Source: a virus. Taken from it: a stretch of 61,410 nucleotides of DNA. The notes below the pieces were generated by a model that was not told the DNA's origin, searched no databases, and saw nothing but the letters and a program-made list of their open reading frames with translations. The translations under genes were made by a program, and so were the position numbers. Location of the stretch: positions 1 through 61,410 of IMG/VR virus record IMGVR_UViG_3300021425_000037, one strand, 5' to 3'. Of the stretch, positions 58,448-61,410 are shown piece after piece. Numbering within the stretch: the stretch's first letter is position 1; each line of letters opens with the position of its first letter.

Positions 58448-58476
58448 TTGACATAACTCCTTGTAGATGCTATACT
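58448..58476 (+). promoter_or_regulatory. Sigma-70-type promoter with extended -10
   Basis: TTGACA (58448-58453), 17 bp, TATACT (58471-58476) preceded by TGC. It starts the block running from 58507 toward thyX. Confidence 0.8.
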
Positions 58477-58506
58477 AGTATAAAATAGCGATTACAAGGA
58501 GAATCT

Positions 58507-58671
58507 ATGAGAATTCCCAATCAAAGTTCAGGCGTTGGTACAACAGGCCTTACAGGCATTGTTCTACTAGTTGCACACATTACAGGATACCTATCAGGGT
58601 GGGCATGGCCTTTGCTGTATGTTCCATTAATTATGAGTGGTATTGGACAAGAAAATCGGAGACTAAAATGA
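58507..58671 (+). CDS. 54-residue membrane protein
   Basis: AAGGAG precedes the ATG. The product has two hydrophobic stretches (LTGIVLLVAHITGYLSG and WAWPLLYVPLIMSGIG) and a short basic tail. Its stop overlaps the exonuclease ATG (ATGA). Function unknown. Confidence 0.55.
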   Translation: MRIPNQSSGVGTTGLTGIVLLVAHITGYLSGWAWPLLYVPLIMSGIGQENRRLK

Positions 58672-59204
58672 TACACGGAATGGTCGATTTAGAAACACTG
58701 GATACTAAGCCTAGTTGTGTTGTTTTAAGTTTAGGTGCAATTAAGTTTGATCCGACAAGTAACACTGAGCCACATAGTGAGCTGTACTTTAAAATTTGCG
58801 TAGACGATCAAGATCGTTTAGGCAGAACTGTTAGCGATGACACTATCGAATGGTGGGCTAAACAAGATGAAAAGGCAAAGAATGAAGCATTTGATCAAAC
58901 AGGTGCTATAGGTGTTGAAGAAGCCCTAGCACGTCTGTCTAAATGGTCAGTAGGTGTTGATACTATTTGGGGTCAAGGTTATGGTTTTGACTTAACAATT
59001 TTAGAAGACATGTATAGAAATATTAGTAAACCTATTCCATGGAACTTTTGGCAAATTAAAGACAGCAGAACTTTGTTTGGTTGCTGTCAAACAGATCCTC
59101 GTAAATTACTTGGACAAAACGACCTACATAATGCACTTGCTGATTCATACTTTCAGGCACGAGGTGTACAATTAGCATACAAAGAGTTAGGACTTAAAAA
59201 ATGA
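58668..59204 (+). CDS. DEDD-family 3'-5' exonuclease (DexA-like)
   Basis: The product has 178 residues from ATG 58668. MVDLETLDT gives the first Asp/Glu pair. IWGQGYGFDLTIL gives the next Asp. HNALADSYFQA is the terminal His....Asp of DEDDh exonucleases. T4 DexA and the related Rv2179c family have this layout and degrade DNA or RNA 3' ends. A longer upstream frame lies inside the membrane gene and was not used. Confidence 0.82.
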   Translation: MIHGMVDLETLDTKPSCVVLSLGAIKFDPTSNTEPHSELYFKICVDDQDRLGRTVSDDTIEWWAKQDEKAKNEAFDQTGAIGVEEALARLSKWSVGVDTIWGQGYGFDLTILEDMYRNISKPIPWNFWQIKDSRTLFGCCQTDPRKLLGQNDLHNALADSYFQARGVQLAYKELGLKK

Positions 59205-59368
59205 TGGATCGTAAGGCAAAAGAAGGCGGCTTGACTGAAGAAGAAATAAAAGAATTTTTAGCTAAAGGCGGTAAAATTACTGTTTGCCCGCCAGGCGCAC
59301 GAACACAAGATATTAACTTTAAATACGGTGGCTTCTACGGTAAGAAGTCAAAAAAAGAAGATGACTAA
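59201..59368 (+). CDS. Small basic protein of unknown function
   Basis: The product has 55 residues. A helical start (GGLTEEEIKEFLAKGG) is followed by KITVCPPGARTQDINFKYG and a Lys-rich tail. It overlaps the exonuclease stop and the next gene by 4 and 8 bp. Not recognised. Confidence 0.55.
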   Translation: MMDRKAKEGGLTEEEIKEFLAKGGKITVCPPGARTQDINFKYGGFYGKKSKKEDD

Positions 59369-59546
59369 TTTTGAAAAAGGTGCTATAGTAGCAGAGTTGT
59401 TATCAGACGATTTTGAAATGGTTGAAACTGAAGATGCTCAATTTCAAAAACATAGCATGCAAGACTTAGATAAAGTATTAGATACAATACAATTATCGTC
59501 TAACGAGATGGCAAGATTAAAACAAATTATAGAGGCAAGTAAATGA
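59361..59546 (+). CDS. Small acidic helical protein upstream of gp44
   Basis: The product has 61 residues from ATG 59361 (MTNFEKGAIVAELL). It is acidic and helical (MQDLDKVLDTIQL, EMARLKQIIEASK). It overlaps the clamp-loader gene by four bases. T4 gp62 is three times longer, so it is not called as the small clamp-loader subunit. Confidence 0.55.
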   Translation: MTNFEKGAIVAELLSDDFEMVETEDAQFQKHSMQDLDKVLDTIQLSSNEMARLKQIIEASK

Positions 59547-60457
59547 AAGAACTTTGGGTAGAAAAATATCGTCCTAAAACAGTTGATGGTTATGTGTTCC
59601 GTGACGAAGCACAACGGGCACAGGTAAATACTTGGATAAAAGAAAAAACTATTCCGCATTTGCTGTTTAGTGGTAATGCAGGTATTGGTAAAACAACACT
59701 TGCAAAATTATTGTTTAATGAACTTGAAATACAGGACTTAGACATACTTGAAATAAACGCATCGCGAACAAACTCAGTAGATGATGTACGTGATAAAATT
59801 GTAAACTTTGTACAAATGATTCCATTTGGGGAATTTAAGGTTGTGTTGTTAGATGAGGCCGACTATCTTAGCCCAAACGCTCAAGCGGCGTTGCGTGGTG
59901 TTATGGAAGAGTATCATACTACTTCTCGTTTCATTCTTACTTGTAACTATCCAAATCGTATTATACCTGCTTTGCACAGTAGGTGTCAAGGTTTCCACAT
60001 TGCTAAAATTGACCAAACTGAATTCACAGCTCGAGTCGCTGAAATACTTATCGGTGAAGGTGTTACTCCTGATTTGGATACGCTCGATACCTATGTAAAA
60101 GCAACATATCCAGACTTGCGTAAATGTATTAACACAGTACAAATGAATGTGCAAGACAACAGTTTGCTGAAGCCTAATGAAGGTGATACAGGCGAAGCTG
60201 ATTGGAAATTAGATATGGTCGAACTGTTTAAAGCAGGCAAGATTCAAGAAGCACGTAAACTACTTTGTGGTGCTGTACGTCCAGAAGAGATGGAAGAAAT
60301 TTATCGTTGGCTTTATGACAACATCGAGCTGTTCGGTTCTGATGAACAACAGGATGAAGCAGTGCTAATTATTAAGAAGGGGTTGGTAGATCATACATTG
60401 GTTGTTGACCCTGAGATTAACCTAGCGGCAACGCTAATTAGACTAGCGAGATTATGA
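59543..60457 (+). CDS. Sliding-clamp-loader ATPase (gp44-like)
   Basis: The product has 304 residues. FSGNAGIGKTTLAK is Walker A (Lys50), VVLLDEADYLS is Walker B, and ALHSRCQGF carries the SRC arginine finger of RFC-type clamp loaders. WVEKYRPKTVDGYV is the usual RFC box at the N-terminus. It opens the gp45 sliding clamp and loads it on primed DNA using ATP. Its gp62 partner and the gp45 clamp are not seen in the window. Confidence 0.95.
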   Translation: MKELWVEKYRPKTVDGYVFRDEAQRAQVNTWIKEKTIPHLLFSGNAGIGKTTLAKLLFNELEIQDLDILEINASRTNSVDDVRDKIVNFVQMIPFGEFKVVLLDEADYLSPNAQAALRGVMEEYHTTSRFILTCNYPNRIIPALHSRCQGFHIAKIDQTEFTARVAEILIGEGVTPDLDTLDTYVKATYPDLRKCINTVQMNVQDNSLLKPNEGDTGEADWKLDMVELFKAGKIQEARKLLCGAVRPEEMEEIYRWLYDNIELFGSDEQQDEAVLIIKKGLVDHTLVVDPEINLAATLIRLARL

Positions 60458-60585
60458 GTACGGAAAAAGACCTAAAAAAATTAGGACTAATAGCAGGTAA
60501 AAAGAAATCAAATCAAATGATAAAATTAGGTGTTATTATGTGGTTTGCTTTCATTTTTGTAATAATTTATAGTTTAGCAACTTAA
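60454..60585 (+). CDS. 43-residue single-pass membrane protein
   Basis: ATGA overlap with the clamp loader. A basic cytoplasmic-type head ([18 protein letters not shown]) precedes one hydrophobic helix ([17 protein letters not shown]). Its stop overlaps the ferredoxin start. Confidence 0.5.
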   Translation: MSTEKDLKKLGLIAGKKKSNQMIKLGVIMWFAFIFVIIYSLAT

Positions 60586-60938
60586 TGAGCTATTTAGTAA
60601 CAGATAATTGTATCAAATGCAAGCATACCACTTGTGTTGCTGTTTGTCCAGTTGATTGTTTCTATGAAGCAGACAACTTCCTAGCAATCAATCCAGACGA
60701 ATGCATCGACTGTGGAGTGTGTGTTCCGGAGTGTCCTACGAACGCTATTGTAAGCGAAGCAGACTTATCTCCAGAACAACGCGAAAAATGGGATGAAATC
60801 AACCGTAGAGTTTCTGACTGGAACGTTAATATAATTGACGAAAAAGAAGCATTACCAGAAGCAAAAGAGTTTGATGGTTATCCAAATAAGTACGAAAAAT
60901 TCGGTATTATACCGGTTAGGGACATAACAAATGAGTAA
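60585..60938 (+). CDS. fdxA: FdxA-type 7Fe ferredoxin
   Basis: The product has 117 residues. Cys9, Cys12, Cys17, Cys21 and Cys25, then [12 protein letters not shown] (Cys40, 43, 46, 50), reproduce the spacing of Azotobacter ferredoxin I and bacterial FdxA, which hold one [3Fe-4S] and one [4Fe-4S] cluster. Similarity extends through the C-terminal tail ([15 protein letters not shown]). It is a soluble low-potential electron carrier. It may serve a reductase outside the window or a host enzyme. The IscA-like protein at 24996 could help load its clusters; that link is inference. Confidence 0.9.
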   Translation: MSYLVTDNCIKCKHTTCVAVCPVDCFYEADNFLAINPDECIDCGVCVPECPTNAIVSEADLSPEQREKWDEINRRVSDWNVNIIDEKEALPEAKEFDGYPNKYEKFGIIPVRDITNE

Positions 60939-61104
60939 AGGAAGTCGAAGGCGACCAAAGCAAATTGCAGATACACAGATGGAAAAAAATTGGAATAGGA
61001 TTTTTGATAAAAAGAAAACCTATAAGGAAGTGCAACAAGATATTACCGAACTAAATTCTGATGGTAATAGAAATCGTGGTAGATACGGAGAGGATAATCG
61101 TTAA
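60931..61104 (+). CDS. Small basic protein between fdxA and thyX
   Basis: The product has 57 residues, very basic ([20 protein letters not shown]), with a charged helix and an Asn/Arg-rich end. It overlaps the ferredoxin by 8 bp and shares a base with thyX. Not recognised; nucleic-acid binding is plausible from charge alone. Confidence 0.6.
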   Translation: MSKGSRRRPKQIADTQMEKNWNRIFDKKKTYKEVQQDITELNSDGNRNRGRYGEDNR

Positions 61105-61410
61105 TGGCGAGATTAGTAAGTTATTCACAGGTAACAGATGAATTTGCAGAACAAGGAATTATAAAAGATGATCTTTTAGATCTTGTTGCATTCTGTGCAA
61201 GAGTAAGCAACCCAGCAAATCAAATCAATTCAGAAACAAGCGAAAAACTTGTAAAGTATTTGATTAAGCATGCACATTGGTCACCACTTGAAATGGTAAA
61301 TGCTTGTATTGAAATTGATACAACACGTGATATTGCACACCAAATTGTACGTCATAGAAGTTTTGCGTTTCAAGAGTTTTCGCAACGATATGCTGAGCCA
61401 GGTCAAATGG
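61104..61410 (+). CDS. thyX: Flavin-dependent thymidylate synthase ThyX (5' part)
   Basis: The gene runs off the window end; 102 codons are visible. LVSYSQVTDEFA, then ARVSNPANQ and HAHWSPLEMV, lead to RHRSFAFQEFSQRY, the RHRxxSxxExSxRY ThyX motif with Ser replaced by Phe or Ala at some positions. ThyX makes dTMP from dUMP with FAD and methylenetetrahydrofolate. This is the enzyme used by SAR11-like hosts and many marine phages, and it supplies dTMP for phage DNA. Confidence 0.93.
   Translation, partial: MARLVSYSQVTDEFAEQGIIKDDLLDLVAFCARVSNPANQINSETSEKLVKYLIKHAHWSPLEMVNACIEIDTTRDIAHQIVRHRSFAFQEFSQRYAEPGQM

Noticed and set aside
1-61410. CRISPR arrays, insertion sequences, integrase or attachment sites
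   Set aside because: No direct-repeat/spacer pattern, transposase, integrase or tRNA-end duplication was seen; the window looks like a lytic phage genome.

Overview
The window reads as part of the genome of a large T4-like myovirus infecting a marine bacterium; a SAR11/Pelagibacter-type or similar alphaproteobacterial host is the best guess. The sequence is AT-rich, almost entirely coding, and the genes are short, co-directional and overlap by ATGA or TAATG junctions. T4-lineage hallmarks are the sliding-clamp-loader ATPase (gp44), a GroES-like co-chaperonin (gp31), an ATP-dependent DNA ligase, a DexA-like exonuclease, ThyX, and repeated (G/A)ATAAATA boxes that look like T4-type late promoters. 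Companions known from oceanic T4-like phages are an IscA/HesB protein, MazG, ClpP, a SprT protease, 2OG-Fe(II) oxygenases and a DnaE-like fragment. Host assignment is inference; no host gene is present.

Region 1 (1-18.3 kb) is an early/accessory block. It carries about 40 genes and at least nine TTGACA-N16/17-TATAAT promoters, often with an extended TGn -10. Functions fall into four groups. Translation: IF-1, a short TilS, six tRNAs and a compact three-way-junction RNA inside the tRNA cluster. Redox and iron: a secreted c-type cytochrome and three 2OG oxygenases. Nucleic acids: an SPPY methyltransferase with no ATG start, a ParB-like protein followed by a GIY-YIG nuclease, DNA ligase and a cytidine-deaminase-fold enzyme. 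Protein or signalling control: SprT, ClpP, AbrB-like, a SpoT/MESH1-type HD hydrolase and a SWIM finger. Two strings of tiny membrane proteins (8.2-9.1 and 15.4-16.3 kb) have no recognisable function.

Region 2 (18.3-25.4 kb) is mixed. It holds a fibre-like virion protein, a possible holin-like membrane protein, sugar-related genes (a DUF115-like protein, a DxD glycosyltransferase, a eukaryotic-type phosphomannomutase), a QueD-family protein, UV endonuclease UvsE, small genes on both strands, and the IscA-like carrier.

Region 3 (25.4-56.5 kb) is about 31 kb of adhesin and tail-fibre genes. It includes a 2985-residue protein, a beta-helix protein, two tandem paralogues of 1579 and 1147 residues, a leucine-rich-repeat protein, a PA14-like protein on the opposite strand with back-to-back late promoters, and a He_PIG-repeat protein.

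Region 4 (56.5-61.4 kb) returns to replication and metabolism: DnaE-like fragment, co-chaperonin, MazG, exonuclease, clamp loader, an FdxA-type ferredoxin and the start of ThyX.

Taken together, the phage appears to adjust host translation, Fe-S and electron carriers, nucleotide pools and ppGpp-type signalling while building an unusually elaborate receptor-binding apparatus. The strongest leads are the structured RNA at 10916-10969, the IF-1, TilS and tRNA set, the cytochrome c, and the LRR and inverted fibre genes.
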